A DNA stretch of 64,000 bases, from contig JAIRNF010000010.1 in the NCBI GenBank assembly GCA_031258195.1, forward strand, positions 1 through 64,000, read 5' to 3'. This stretch comes from Prevotellaceae bacterium. GTDB taxonomy: Bacteria > Bacteroidota > Bacteroidia > Bacteroidales > UBA932. The position numbers and the translations under genes are program-made. A model generated the notes under the pieces. That model saw nothing but the letters and a program-made list of their open reading frames with translations. It did not search any database and had not been told where the DNA came from. Shown piece after piece: positions 16,524-28,800 of this stretch (position 1 is the first letter of the stretch; each line of letters opens with the position of its first letter).

Positions 16524-19500
16524 TTAAGGCGTAAAGTTATCGGTTACATCCGTAATGGTGATTTTTACCTCCCTGCCGCCTTGTACGATATGATTCTGAA
16601 CAGGGGTAAGCTTTAGGAGCGCTTCTCTTTGTCCTGCTTGTATTGTTATTTTAGATGGAGCGGGATTCAGAGTATAGTCGGTAGCCGGAGCTGTGCTGGT
16701 AGGCTCTATAAGATAAGTTATTTCTACATCTTTATGGTGAGTAACATCGTCGGTAAACATAAACTTTAGATAAGCGGGAACAAGCCCGTTTTCGTCTGCT
16801 TTACCGGGAGGTACTACCTCTACCATTATCGGTTTCTGAATAACCATGTAAGCGATAGCGACAGACGCGTCGTCGCTACCGTCGCATCGGATTTTGTAGT
16901 ATATAAGATCGGTATCGCTAAACAGGTTGTTAGATCGATAGCTTAATGTCTTATCGGGATTAATCGAAGCCGTTCCGTTGGTAGTCGCGGGCGGAACAAT
17001 TGTTACGTTAAGGTCGCTAATGTTACAATCGTGGCTATCGTTGGCTAAAATATCGTTTGTACTGGGCGTGTCGCTGCGTACATAAAAGATATCATCCGCC
17101 GCTTTAGGTATCTGGGCGATAGGTTTATCCAACTCGTTGTCGTTATACTTACATTGTCGCTGAACGGGGTAAGTACCGTCGTTATCGTTTAAGCGTACGT
17201 GTATGTCGGTAATGGGTAGCTTATCGCTAATGTTCGGGACGACTATAGTTAACTCTTCGGTTGTATTTGGCGCGATGTTTGTCGTACAGCCGCCGGTTGC
17301 CAGCTTGTTGGCGTCGGCGATAGAATTTTTATATGCTGTAGCATAAACGGGCGCGATTAGATCGGCGTCCCCAATGTTCTTAACTTTAACCTTTATTTCT
17401 AGCGTATTGTCGTAAGTATTCCATGTATAAGCAAGGCTACCGTCGAAGCTGGCTTCGGGAGCGAGCCACAGCGGCATACCGTTTTTGTTTAGCGTAGTTT
17501 GCTGCTGTAGGTATGCGTTATATGGGCGGACATCATCGTTTGTACCTGGTATGCCGTCTTCGCCGGGGAATACAACCGCCAGACTTAACGGAAGCCGAGG
17601 GATGGTTAAATCTTCGTTTACATTTACGGCATTGTACGCGTACTGGTTCCAAACCTTACGAGCCGGAGCCCATGGAGCCGTGGTTGGATCGGCTGATTTA
17701 AATACCCGTAAAAGATTTGTTTGGCTATCTCCGCTTTCCGCGCCGCCTACGATAATTTCCGCTTGTCCGTCATTATTAATATCGGCGACTACAGGATACT
17801 CATAGCCCGTTCCGGATATAGATTTCACCTTATATCTGGTAGCCGCTTCTATGTCTAGCGTTCCGGCGACGATCATATCGTTATCGTTGTCATCAACACC
17901 GCTACCGTTTAAGATACGCAGGTATTGCTCGTCCCTATAAACCAGCTCCGCCTTACCGTCTTGATTAAAGTCGAACAGAGTGATACCGGTTTGTCCGGAG
18001 TTATCCGCGTGCTTCATTTTCCAGAAAGGCTGCAGCGTTTGGGTTCCGTCATATTTTAAAGCGTGTATAAAACAATGGTCTGTTCCACTTTGCGGGTAGT
18101 TAGACGTGATAACTACAATTTCGGGTTTTCCATCTTTGTCGATATCTCCCATAAATGGAACCCCTATAACGTTTGCCGTGGTTAAAATAGTAGAGGTTAA
18201 CACCTTCTCTTTATCGGGACTCCATATGTAAAGTAAATGGGCGTTCGCAAGAGTTGTCGGATTACGTTTCTGAACAACTACATCTAGCGTACCGTCGTTA
18301 TCGATATCGATAACTTGAGTTAAACCGTCGTCGGAGAATGACGATGGAGGCGTAACCCGCCTTACCGCGTTCATAGAGTTTAACGCGGGGTTAGCGCGGC
18401 TTACGATATTTACTTCGTAAACCTGATTACCCGCTATCAGCTCCGGCTTCTCGTCGCCATAGACATTCGCCGCGATAGTCATGGTAAGATCTGTGATAAC
18501 GGCGTTTGCCGAAAATCCTCTATTATTGGCACTACCGCCATAGCATAGCAGCTTTCCCGTAGCGGCGTCGAATATCTTGTTGCCCGCGTAAACCTCCGCG
18601 TAGCCGTCGCCGTTAAAGTCCGCAAACGCGACGGATGTACCATAGTTAATGTTATCTACCTCTCTCCATTTCGCGCTTACGCCGGGAATGTCCGAAGTCG
18701 AAGTCCAGATATTAGTACCGTCTATATTATATGCTCTTAGGTATCCGTCGCTTTCGGCGACGACAATCATAGAAATATCTTGCGTGTTGGATACCTTTAC
18801 TCGGGCTAGCGCCATTACGCCGGGCGTAAACCCTTGGTATTGAGCTATGAGCGGGAAATCGACTCTTGTTCCGGCGCCGCCGTCTTTAAAGATGCTGATA
18901 TGGGTACCGCCGTGAGAGGTGCTTCCCGCTCTCGCCATTCCGGCGACGATTTCGGGGAGATCGTTCCCGTCCATATCTCCTGTAAGCGGAGGAGTGTAAA
19001 CATGTATCGAGCCTAAGCTTTGCGCCTCTTGTATGCCCCAATCCATAGCTTTCGCGGGAATAAAGCATTCCGCGTCGCTGACATTATCGGGCGTTTCGTG
19101 AATGATGATATACACCATCGCCGAATCTTTGTATGTTCCGTTACAGTCTTGCAGTATGTATCGTAAGCTATCTACTCCGTGGCCGTCGGGCGTATATACC
19201 AGCTTGTTACCTGTAATATTCGCTATTCCGTTTTGGGCTGTTTTTATGGTAGATAAAGTTACCGTTACGTTGTCCGAAGTACAGCCGGTTAATATATCGT
19301 TTGCGAGAATATCGGCGGTTAATGCGGATGCGCTTATGGTAGATATAATATCCGGGTTCGCCGCGAGGCAGTTATCTTTGACAGCCACCGGGGCCGACAT
19401 CTGCGAGACACAAGTGCCGTCGAAGTAGGTTACGGTATAGCTACCGATATCCGAAGTGATGAGAGTACTTTGGGTAGCGCCCGGTATTTCGATATTGTCT

Positions 19501-21878
19501 TTAAACCATTGGTAGGAAGTCGCTGTTCCCGGAGGCGTGGCTGTAAGCGTAATATCGGAAGAACAAAGTTTGGGGTCCGCCGGAGATATTATGGGCGGAA
19601 GCGGCGCGTGTGTAACATCAACCTGAACATATGCTTCGATCGCTTCTTTTCCGAGAACGGTACCATTAATGCTTTGCACCCAAACGTTGTTACGTATAGA
19701 CCCCGCTTCTGTTGCTTTGGCTACGATAACGAGCTGCGCGGATTCTCCGGCGTCGAGGGACGGAACTGTCCATTCCATTTTTCGAGTGCCGGGATTGTAG
19801 CTACCCGGCGTTCCGTATGACGCGTTAGCCGAAATAAGCTGCCATCCTGTTCCTAAGCTGTCTATAAGCGAAATATTTGTAAATAAAGTAGGATTTCCGA
19901 GCTGATCCGTATTATTTTTTAAATCCACGTAGAAAACGCTTGTGCCGTTGACGCACGCGTTTATCGCGTTGGCTGTTTTTTCTAGCTCTAACGTGCCAAA
20001 CGCTTTTTTATTGTTTGTTAAGTTACAGTCGCTATATGGTCCTGCCGCGGGGAAGTGAGTACCGTCGTCCATAATCTGCACGTAAAATCGCGATGTACCC
20101 GCGGGTATGCCGTCAAGCTGCTTAGTGATCGTTTTTACCTGTCCGGGATATAAATCTGTACCTAAGATTTCGCTGCCGATAATATTAGCCGCGGCTATAT
20201 CGTTTTTGTAGTACCGGATAGGAATTGACGCCGTTGCTACGGCTAACCCCTGGTTGCCAAAAGTTACGGTAAGCGTTACGGATGTGGCGCTATTTACGGT
20301 AATGCCACCTTCTACAACATAAACATCGGGAGAAAGGTTAACGGATAAAAAGGTATTAGCGCTGACGTAAGGCGCCTGCATAGGTCCCCCGTTATAGAAT
20401 TGCACCGGAGTGTTATCTTGATCCTGGCGAATAAATATGGTATTAACGGGCTTGACGGTCTTAGGGATACTAAGGTCGGTGTTTACGTATAAAGGGCTAT
20501 ACATTTGTTGATTCCATACCGGAGGACACGACGCCCATTTAGATGCCGAACCCTCAAATACCATTACTTCTCCGGGGTGGGATTTGGTGCTTTGATGTCC
20601 CGTTACTACGATGTTTGCGCTTCCGTCGCCTGTTACGTCGAGAACAATCGGAGTTTCGTCGCAGGTAACGGATCCGCAATTCCGCGAATATAAAGCGTCG
20701 CTCAACGTTAGAGTCCCGTCCGGTCTTCCGTCGAATATTCGAATATGGGTTTCGTCGCGGTACACCAGTTCTACAACATTATCATTGTTAAAGTCGAATA
20801 GCGTTAAAGATGTCGCTCCGGATGTATCGGAATGTCCCATTTCCCATTTCTGAGCGAAAGTAGAACCATTATACTTGTACGTATATAGCTTGCTTATAGA
20901 ATTGTAAACTAATTCGGGATACTTTTTCCCGTTTACAACTTCTCCGTCGATATCTCCGATAAAAACATAAGAGTGGTATCCTGATCCTGGAACGCTAATC
21001 GTTCCGATTAATGTATTTGTGTTAGGTGTCCAAACGTATATAGCATGGTTATTTGAAGAAAAGGCTAAATCTACATTTCCGTCCTGATCTATATCGGCGG
21101 CGGTACTGATACCGTTTTGTACGGCTATGGAAGCGACGGTGCTTAGGCTTCTCCAGAGCTGTAAGCCTGTACCGCGGCTATACTTATATACCTCTGTACC
21201 CGCGGTAATTTCCGGTATTCCGTCGCCGTCTAAGTCCATCGCCGTATGAAAAGCCGCGTCGAAATCATATGAAATCGACGATCCTTGAGGAAAAACGGCT
21301 AAAATAGTACCGTCTTGAGAGTCGATAATCTGCCCTCTCGCGACGAACTCGACAATACCATCGCCGTCGAAATCCGTGGCGATAGGCATAGAGCTGGGGG
21401 TTATACCTCCGGAAGCCACGCTCCATTTTTTGTCGAATGTGATAGGGCGTGCGCCCGGCTCGCTTGTTACCGCGTATAGAGTTAGAGAGCCGTCTTTACC
21501 CGCGTTAAATATCGCCCCCTTACCGTCTATTTTACAAAGTACGATATTAGGGGTAACGCCATGGGCTATGTGTCCTTTAATGCCTATAGTAGTAATGGTA
21601 CTGCCGTCTCTTCCGTCAAGCACGTATAGCTTATCTTGGCTGCTTACGGCTAAGGCGAAAATTTCGACAACGCCATCTCCGTCGATATCGCCGGCTAAAG
21701 GAGTCGCGCAGGTCGATATATCGTTGCCGGTTTGGGATATCCAAGCTTCTTTAATATCGAACTGAAAAGGTTGTCCGACGCTACTACAATCGGCGGTATT
21801 AGGTATTAGGTTGTTTTGCCCTGATAGAAAGGTCGGGACTATAATAAACAGAAATAAAAGTAAGCTTTTGTTCATCAC
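16524..21878 (-). CDS. Giant secreted FG-GAP repeat protein (1784 residues)
   Basis: A signal peptide (MMNKSLLLFLFIIVPTFLSG) is followed by an FG-GAP module with repeated DxDGDGxxE loops (residues ~60-480: GDIDGDGVVEIF, TDFDGDGIVEFVA, MDLDGDGIPEITAG, FDFNNDNVVELVYRDE) that resemble integrin beta-propeller calcium sites, and VWNQQMYSPLYVNTDLSIP. Then come CARDB-like and DUF11-like parts, an Ig-like domain (ATSYQWFKDNIEIPGATQ) and a cadherin-like domain. A second FG-GAP module starts near residue 930 (PDNVSDAECF) with VWNQYAYNAVNVNEDLTIP, then CARDB-like, cadherin-like and a Calx-beta-like end (from ~1683). No classical type IX sorting domain is visible after the last domain. Probably surface-exposed or adhesive; function unknown. 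It lies 53 bases after the lipocalin-like gene and may share its promoter. Confidence 0.9.
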   Translation of the reverse strand: MMNKSLLLFLFIIVPTFLSGQNNLIPNTADCSSVGQPFQFDIKEAWISQTGNDISTCATPLAGDIDGDGVVEIFALAVSSQDKLYVLDGRDGSTITTIGIKGHIAHGVTPNIVLCKIDGKGAIFNAGKDGSLTLYAVTSEPGARPITFDKKWSVASGGITPSSMPIATDFDGDGIVEFVARGQIIDSQDGTILAVFPQGSSISYDFDAAFHTAMDLDGDGIPEITAGTEVYKYSRGTGLQLWRSLSTVASIAVQNGISTAADIDQDGNVDLAFSSNNHAIYVWTPNTNTLIGTISVPGSGYHSYVFIGDIDGEVVNGKKYPELVYNSISKLYTYKYNGSTFAQKWEMGHSDTSGATSLTLFDFNNDNVVELVYRDETHIRIFDGRPDGTLTLSDALYSRNCGSVTCDETPIVLDVTGDGSANIVVTGHQSTKSHPGEVMVFEGSASKWASCPPVWNQQMYSPLYVNTDLSIPKTVKPVNTIFIRQDQDNTPVQFYNGGPMQAPYVSANTFLSVNLSPDVYVVEGGITVNSATSVTLTVTFGNQGLAVATASIPIRYYKNDIAAANIIGSEILGTDLYPGQVKTITKQLDGIPAGTSRFYVQIMDDGTHFPAAGPYSDCNLTNNKKAFGTLELEKTANAINACVNGTSVFYVDLKNNTDQLGNPTLFTNISLIDSLGTGWQLISANASYGTPGSYNPGTRKMEWTVPSLDAGESAQLVIVAKATEAGSIRNNVWVQSINGTVLGKEAIEAYVQVDVTHAPLPPIISPADPKLCSSDITLTATPPGTATSYQWFKDNIEIPGATQSTLITSDIGSYTVTYFDGTCVSQMSAPVAVKDNCLAANPDIISTISASALTADILANDILTGCTSDNVTVTLSTIKTAQNGIANITGNKLVYTPDGHGVDSLRYILQDCNGTYKDSAMVYIIIHETPDNVSDAECFIPAKAMDWGIQEAQSLGSIHVYTPPLTGDMDGNDLPEIVAGMARAGSTSHGGTHISIFKDGGAGTRVDFPLIAQYQGFTPGVMALARVKVSNTQDISMIVVAESDGYLRAYNIDGTNIWTSTSDIPGVSAKWREVDNINYGTSVAFADFNGDGYAEVYAGNKIFDAATGKLLCYGGSANNRGFSANAVITDLTMTIAANVYGDEKPELIAGNQVYEVNIVSRANPALNSMNAVRRVTPPSSFSDDGLTQVIDIDNDGTLDVVVQKRNPTTLANAHLLYIWSPDKEKVLTSTILTTANVIGVPFMGDIDKDGKPEIVVITSNYPQSGTDHCFIHALKYDGTQTLQPFWKMKHADNSGQTGITLFDFNQDGKAELVYRDEQYLRILNGSGVDDNDNDMIVAGTLDIEAATRYKVKSISGTGYEYPVVADINNDGQAEIIVGGAESGDSQTNLLRVFKSADPTTAPWAPARKVWNQYAYNAVNVNEDLTIPRLPLSLAVVFPGEDGIPGTNDDVRPYNAYLQQQTTLNKNGMPLWLAPEASFDGSLAYTWNTYDNTLEIKVKVKNIGDADLIAPVYATAYKNSIADANKLATGGCTTNIAPNTTEELTIVVPNISDKLPITDIHVRLNDNDGTYPVQRQCKYNDNELDKPIAQIPKAADDIFYVRSDTPSTNDILANDSHDCNISDLNVTIVPPATTNGTASINPDKTLSYRSNNLFSDTDLIYYKIRCDGSDDASVAIAYMVIQKPIMVEVVPPGKADENGLVPAYLKFMFTDDVTHHKDVEITYLIEPTSTAPATDYTLNPAPSKITIQAGQREALLKLTPVQNHIVQGGREVKITITDVTDNFTP

Positions 21879-21931
21879 TTCGTGGTTATGGTTAGACTTT
21901 ACTTTAATAGTATAATGAAGCGCGATGTTTT

Positions 21932-22369
21932 TTAGTTCTGTTTTCGGAGTACCATCGTAACGCGATAACCGATTTCGGATTTCGTAATATTATCGAAGAC
22001 GAAATCGGTTTTTAATGTCATTACGTTACTTCCGTCCGCCGAAAGCTGATAGATTGTTTTTTTGTTGTCGATGGTAATTGTAAGCGTATTGCCGGCGTAG
22101 GTATATGTACCCGTTACCTCTTTTTGATCGATCGTTAACCCGCATCGGCTATCTTTCTTAAAGGTAATAGCGTTAAAAACGCCCGAAACGGTATTTTTTA
22201 CTTTATCGTAGTCGACCGCATTATTTTCGATACTGCCCACTATTATTTCATTGACGCCGACGGAGCTTAACGCCCAAGATCCTGTGACGCTTATGTCCTG
22301 TCCGTAAATATTGTTGTTGAATGGAGAGATTACAAAATACAGCAGTAAGGTTAATAAGTGTTTTTTCAT
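21932..22369 (-). CDS. Small secreted lipocalin-like protein of unknown function
   Basis: The 145-residue protein has a signal peptide (MKKHLLTLLLYFVISPF..., ending near IYGQ). The mature part starts with SVTGSWALSSVGVNEI and has alternating strands with GTYTYAGNTLTITIDNKKTI, the pattern of Bacteroidota lipocalin-like domains in which an initial 'GxW' strand is followed by a small beta-barrel. The match is by pattern only. It lies between two giant FG-GAP genes on the same strand and is likely the first gene of a transcript that continues into the 1784-residue gene. A TACCTTTG box lies upstream. Confidence 0.7.
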   Translation of the reverse strand: MKKHLLTLLLYFVISPFNNNIYGQDISVTGSWALSSVGVNEIIVGSIENNAVDYDKVKNTVSGVFNAITFKKDSRCGLTIDQKEVTGTYTYAGNTLTITIDNKKTIYQLSADGSNVMTLKTDFVFDNITKSEIGYRVTMVLRKQN

Positions 22370-22522
22370 CGTAAGTAATTTTTGATATACCTTTTTTTCA
22401 AACCGGGTTAATGCTATGTATTACGAGTGGGTTGATTCGAAAAATGAAAAAAGAACGAATATTTATGATAAAAAATGCGTATCTTTTTATAATTTAAAGT
22501 AAAATAATTTCGTTTTTCGAAA

Positions 22523-22530
22523 CAAAGGTA
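22523..22530 (-). promoter_or_regulatory. Probable -7 box of the lipocalin-like gene
   Basis: TACCTTTG on the minus strand (22530-22523), about 150 bases before the ATG. The 504-base gap 22370-22873 contains this box, the terminator at 22771-22804 and a hairpin at 22861-22890; no gene is recognised in it. Confidence 0.45.
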
Positions 22531-22770
22531 AAAATTATAATCGCCGATAGTTAAATCCGGAGTTAAATAATGTTAATCGCCACCGTGTATTTTCACGATT
22601 GTTTTATCGCGAATCGATAATCGCGTGGAGATTTTAGGAGAAATATTAAATATTTAGGATATGTAAACTCGCTACAGATGGCTTTAAAACAATAAAAATC
22701 GCTATTTACGCTATTATTTTTTCGCGGTGATTTATGGCGTTTTAGATTTTACGCGTCGCGAATAAAAAGT

Positions 22771-22804
22771 AAAACGCCATACCCGTGGCGAGGTATGGCG
22801 TTTT
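22771..22804 (-). terminator. Terminator of the 2585-residue giant gene
   Basis: A perfect 13-bp inverted repeat (AAAACGCCATACC 22771-22783 / GGTATGGCGTTTT 22792-22804). On the minus strand it is followed by TTTTACTTTTTATT. About 70 bases beyond the stop codon. Confidence 0.85.
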
Positions 22805-22860
22805 GTGTTGAGTGGTTTTTGTACTACGAGCTATTAAGGTGGCTTTCGGAATATGTTTTA

Positions 22861-22890
22861 TTCTCGGCTACGCCTAAGGCGTGCCGAGAA
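22861..22890. other. Hairpin enclosing the stop codon of the giant gene
   Basis: TTCTCGGC (22861-22868) pairs with GCCGAGAA (22883-22890), and ACGCC (22870-22874) pairs with GGCGT (22878-22882), with a one-base bulge and a three-base loop. The TAG stop of the 2585-residue gene (22874-22876) lies at the loop. There is no T-tail on the minus strand, so it is not a simple terminator. Confidence 0.5.
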
Positions 22891-25800
22891 TGGCGGCTCC
22901 TGTGATTAAAAGCTGTACTTGCTTATTATTTCCTTCGACCATAAAGTTATCTATAGGTTCGATAATAACATCGACATGCGGCTTTCCGGCTTCGATGATC
23001 GCCGTACCTGCTACGGCTTGGTAATCGACGCCTTCTATAGCCGCGGTAGGGGTTATGGTATATGATACTTCGAGATCTTTGGTCAGCGTAAAAGGCGTGT
23101 CTGTAAACTTAATACGGAATATTCCATCCGCGTACGGCTCCGACGCGTCTTTATCGTTCAGCTTTTCGACCATTAACAACGAGTTTACTACGATGCTTAC
23201 TGTCGCTGTGCTTTCTTGGTTTGTTGCGGCGCACCTGATTGTGTAAGTAAAGCTGTCGGAGCCGACGAAACCGGAGGTCGGTGTGTACCTTATTTTCTTA
23301 CCTGCCGGCTGAGCCTCGCCGTTACTCGGGGCGCTGATGTTTGTAAATACGATGGTTGTTTCGTTGCATTGTCCTAATCCGTCGTTGGCCGGCACATCAA
23401 TATCTACATGGCTATTTTTATAGGGAGACGCGAAATCGTCAATAGCTATAAATGTCGCGGCGGACCCTATATTATTTGTATGGTCGCAGTCGGAATAGCC
23501 GACGACGGGGTAGCTGCCTTGCCCGTCGTCCTGTACGCGCGCGATCAGCCTTTCCCTTAAGCCGGCGATAGGCGCGTTGTACGTTAAAGTCACCGCGGCG
23601 CCGGGTAACAGGGCGACCCCGATCGGCTGAGTTCCGATAGCGTTGGTAGGGTTATCGGTATTTGTGTGTTCGGTATAAAGCGTAACCGGCAATGATGAGC
23701 TGGCGTTCATTCGCCCCCGGTTACCGACGATAACTTTAACGTTAACGGTTGTGGCGTTATGCTGCTCGATAACAATGCCGACGACATACGCGTCCGCCGC
23801 TCTTACTACCGGTTTCATATCCTCATTCGTAACGGGTACCTGAATGAGCGCTCCGTTATATGGACGAAATTCTTCCATTACGCTATTCCTCTCCGCCTCA
23901 AATACGGCGTGCTTAGGGAACGCTGTTTTCGGAACGGTAAGATTTTCGTTAATCATAGTAGGTTCGTAGTTAACCTGGTTCCATACTTTACGGGTAGGAG
24001 CCCATGGCGTAGTGTTGCTTTCGAAAGCGTTTAACGTATGTGAAGTACCGGTTACTCCGTTAGCCGAGCAAGCGACGCAAATTTTAGCGCTTCCGCTACC
24101 GTCCAGATCGGCGATTACCGGATATTCGAAAGCGGTACCCGACGTACATGTAAAATGAGCGTCAGGACTTGCTAATACAGGGGTCGTATTCGCGACGCCA
24201 TTATATATATACAGCTCCTTTTCGTCGCGATAAACAATTTCGTTTATACCATCGTTATTAAAATCGAATAGCGTGATACCGGTACCGCCGGAGGTGTCGC
24301 TGTTCAGAAGCTTCCATTTAAGTTCGTATTTTTCAGAGGAGGGATTATATTTATAAGCGCTAACTCTTCCGTATGTCGGAGACAGCTCTCTTGTGACAAC
24401 GCAAATTTCGGGATATTTTTCACCGTCGAAAGCGTCCGCTCCGTCGATGTCTCCGATAAACGGATAACCTTGACATACCTCGCTCTTGTCGATAGCTATT
24501 TGGTCTATCATTCGTCCGGCGTTGGTTAATCCGTCCGTAGGGCTCCACACGTTTATTCGGGTTCGACTTCCGTCGTAATCAACTACGACTACGTCGAGCT
24601 TACCGTCTAAATCCACATCCGCGACGGCTGTAAAGCCATCGTTAAAAGCGGTGGCTTGGTATAATATGCCGCATGTGGCGGTAGCGCCATCGGGAGAGAC
24701 ATTTACCTTATATACCTTACCGCCGGCGACGATTTCCGGTAAATCGTCGTCGTCGAAGTCGGCCGCGGTCATAAAGTTAGATGTTTTATTTCCGCCTCTA
24801 TTTATAATTCGACCGACATAGGCGATGGGCGCGGCTTCGGTTCCCAACGCTTCGGTTTCTCCTAGCTTGGCGCCTGTGCCCGCGTTAAATATTTGATTGT
24901 AAATAACGACTTCGGGCGCGCCGTCTCCGTTAAAGTCCGCGACGATAGGTTGCGGCAGATTATCGGCGGCCGTGGGATTTTGGAAATCGACGGGACCCCA
25001 TTTTTTCTCTAACGAGAAAGCTCCGTCTGTCGCTTTTGCTTCGTAGGAGGTAAGCTTTAGGTCGCTGGTCGCGAGAATAATTTCTCCCCGACCGTTATTA
25101 TCGCTATCGACTAAAACCGCCGTCATTACAGGATACCAACCACCTGTACCCGCGGCATAGGGAATAGCGATACTTGTCTTTACCGATCCGTCGCTTCCGT
25201 TTAGCACATACAGGGTTGTCATCGCGGAGCTAAAAGTGATGATTTCGGGAATTCCGTCGTCGTCTAAATCTCCTACTAACGGACCGGTATTACCGTGCGC
25301 TGTTCCGTTAGGGCTATACCATTTACGCTTAACGTCGAACACTATTTCCTCGAATGGTACGACGCAATCGCCCTCGTCCGTAATAATGTTATCGGGTAGC
25401 TGCTTCATTAAAGTTATACGTACCGACCCGATAGAGTATTGCGTATCGCCGCAAGAGATTTTGTAGGTGAAAATCGCGTTACCGTTAAAGTTCGCTCCGG
25501 GAGTAAACTTAATCTTTCCGTTTTCTACGACGGCGGTACCGTCGACGGGCTGGGCTTCTACTGTCGAAATAATATTCGCTATAGTGCAGCCGCCTAATAT
25601 ATCGTTCGCTAAGACGTCAACTGTAACGGGTACTCCCGGTTTTGTGGCCGCCTGATCGTTAATCGCCAGCAGCGTTGCGACCGATAGCGTATTGTTATCC
25701 ATATTACAGTCGCTAAACGAACCCGGAGCGGGATAGGTGTTGCCGTCGTCTTGTAAGCGGGCGATAAGCGTTGATGTGATACTCGCCGTCGGTACGTCGT

Positions 25801-28800
25801 AGGTTATAGCGACCGTATTACCGGGCTGTAGCGTCGCGTCGATCGTTTTAATTCCTAAAATGTCGGCTGTACTTTCGCTATCCTTATACAGGGTAACGGG
25901 TAGATTGGCGTTTACGTTCTTTACGCCTTGGTTGCCAATCGTTACTTTAACGTATGTTGTTGTGGCGTCGGCTTGCTCGGCTATGATACTGATAACGTAT
26001 GGATCTGGAGCCTCTAAAATCGGTTTCATATTTATATCCGTAATCGGTACTTGCGTAAGCGTGCCGTTATATGGATAATGATTGCGACCGTCGGCGATAA
26101 ACGATGTTTGCTTCGCGAGAGGGTATGCGGGTACCGTAAGATCTTCGTTTATCTGGCTGGGGTCGTAAGCCGCCTGATGCCAAACCCCGCGTGCGGGTGT
26201 CCAGGGCTGCGTACCGCTTTCGTATGCCATGAGCGTATTAGCGCCGCCTTCGCTACTTCCTTTATAGCACGTAACCAGTATGCTCGCGCTACCGCTGCCA
26301 TCGATATCCGCGATAATAGGGTACTCCGACGCCGTACCCGATTTACATGGAGTAGAGGCCAGGTTATCGCTAACGGTAAGATCTCTGTCCGGTCTTCCGT
26401 CGATGATGCGTAAATCCGTCATGTCTCGATAAACGAGCTCGCTCGCTCCGTCGTTATCGAAATCGAATAGCGTAATACCTGTTCCGCCCGAATCGTCGCT
26501 GGTTTTTAAGAACCATTTTTGCTCGTGCTTATTTAAGCCGGGATTATAGCGGAACGCGCGTACCGAGTTTATCGTAGATACGCAAATTTCGGGATAGTAT
26601 TTTCCGTTTTCTTCCTTGCCGTCGATATCGCCTACGAGCGGGAAAGATATGTGACCGCTCGTACCGCCGGCTCCGTTTGGAATGTGGTATCGTTCATAAG
26701 TTCCGGCGCCGTTATTTTCAATGTCTGGACGCCATGTATATAGGTATGCTCTGGTAACGCTACTTTCATTCTTAGTATGCGCGACCACGACTTCCAGCCG
26801 CCCGTCGAGATCTAAGTCGGCCACGGCGGCGAAGCCGTCGCCGATAGCTGTGTTCTTTGATAGGATTTGGCAGAATTGATCTGTTCCGGCTTTATCTACG
26901 TTTATTTTATAAATGGCGGCCCCGAGAACCAGCTCGGGGAGTTCGTCATTGTCAAAATCGCCCAATCCGGCGAAAGTCGCTTCGCTTGTATCTGTCGCGG
27001 GATTGCGGGCGACGAAAGCGTTTGCTATTGGCTCTGTTCTTCCGAGTAAGGCTCCGGTTGTTCCGTCGAAAATACAGTTGTTAACTACTATTTCCGCTTT
27101 ACCGTCTCCATTGAAATCCGCGACTAGCGGTTGAGGCAGATAAGGGAAAGTTGTTCCTGTTTTTCTATCGTAGCTAACGGGTCCCCACTTTAAGTTGAAT
27201 TGAAGCTTGTTGTCGTTATCTCGCGCGGCTTCGTAGCTATACGCCTTATCTTCCAGTACATATACAATCTCGCCCCATCCGTTGGCGTCGGCATCTACCA
27301 GCGCGAACGGGACGGGAGAAGCCCAATCGCCGTTTGTTACTTCGAAGGTTAAAGACGCTTTCAGCTCGCGTGACGCTCCATCGAATACGTTGATATTTTT
27401 AAAGTTGCTATAAGCTCCGGTTTTACCCGCTACGACAATTTCCGGTATGCCGTCGCCATCGAGATCTCCCGCCATAGGCGAAGATTTTTGATGGGCGCTT
27501 TTGCCGTCGTTCGCGTCCGTTATTTCCCATTTTTGCGCTATTCCGAATGTAATTTGAGGCGTTATAACAACGCACGCGTCGGGATTGGTAATAATATTAT
27601 CGGGCAAATCGCTCTTTGTAAAGTAAACCCAGGCGGTATCAATGGTAGCTAGAATATTGCCTTCGTATTCGCATCGTAGCGTATAGCGTAAGCTGTCTTT
27701 TCTTTCGGTATTTTGGGTAAAAGTATACGACAGCTTACCCTCTGGAGTTATATTAGCCGTACCGTTTTTAGGATTTTCGCCTATCGTAAGTATAGCATTG
27801 CCGATGGTAATGTCGTTAGCGACGATGTCGTATAAATTTTGATCTCCGTTAAATACGGTATAGCTATCATCGACGGCTGTTATCACGGCCGTATATCCGT
27901 AGTTGTTATTGATGTTGCAGTCTGTGTAGTTTGTAGCGGGGAAATTTGTTCCGTCGTCAACCAGCCGGCAATGAGTGAACTTACCGGCCGGGTCGTAGTT
28001 GATAGTAAAGCTAAGCGTAACTTTTTCGTTAGAAAAGACATCCGTTCCTATAGCCTCATTTTGCGAGTATAGCTTTGCGCCGGGCGTGTCGGGGTTTGTA
28101 ATATAAAAATCTACGGGAGTTGTAGCGCTTATCGATGCTAATCCGTCGTTACGTATCGTAAGTGTTACCGAGGCTTTTCCATCCGAAGTTCTTTCCACCT
28201 TCATATTAGCCAGCGCCGCGTCCGGGTGGCGATATATAGGAATATGATCTTCGCCGTCTTTAACGATAGGCTGCTGTATCCATGCTCCGTTATAAGGTTG
28301 AATAGTTTCCGATCCTTTACTAAAAGTGGTGAGCATAGATATTGGTCTTGCGGGAACCGTTAAATCTTCGTTGATATGTAAAGGATTGTATAACGCTTGG
28401 TTCCATACGGGGGGACACGGAGCCCATTTCGGATTACCGGGCGCGTGCTCGAACACGTACACATTTCCTCTGAATAATAGCCCATTTGACTCGCTCCATC
28501 CTACGACGACAATATCGGCGCTACCGTCCATATTCACGTCGGCAATCGCGGGAGTTTCGAAACCGGTATTAGACTGTATCGAAGATTTAAAAAGAATAGC
28601 GGGTTCGCTTGCGGGGGCGTCATTTCGAATATAGTCGTACGTACCCAGCTTAGGCGAGATTACCCGTATCGTTTCTTCATCGCGATAGCATAGGTCGAAT
28701 GCTCCGTCGTTATTAAAATCGAACATGGAAATACCGGTATTGTCAGAGTAATCGTAATGCTCTAAAGCCCAGCTAATCTTAAGGCGTTTTTGAATATTCG

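Noticed and set aside
19470..21765. Several plus-strand ORFs opposite the giant FG-GAP gene
   Set aside because: They mirror the repeated coding pattern of the minus strand and show no recognisable domains.
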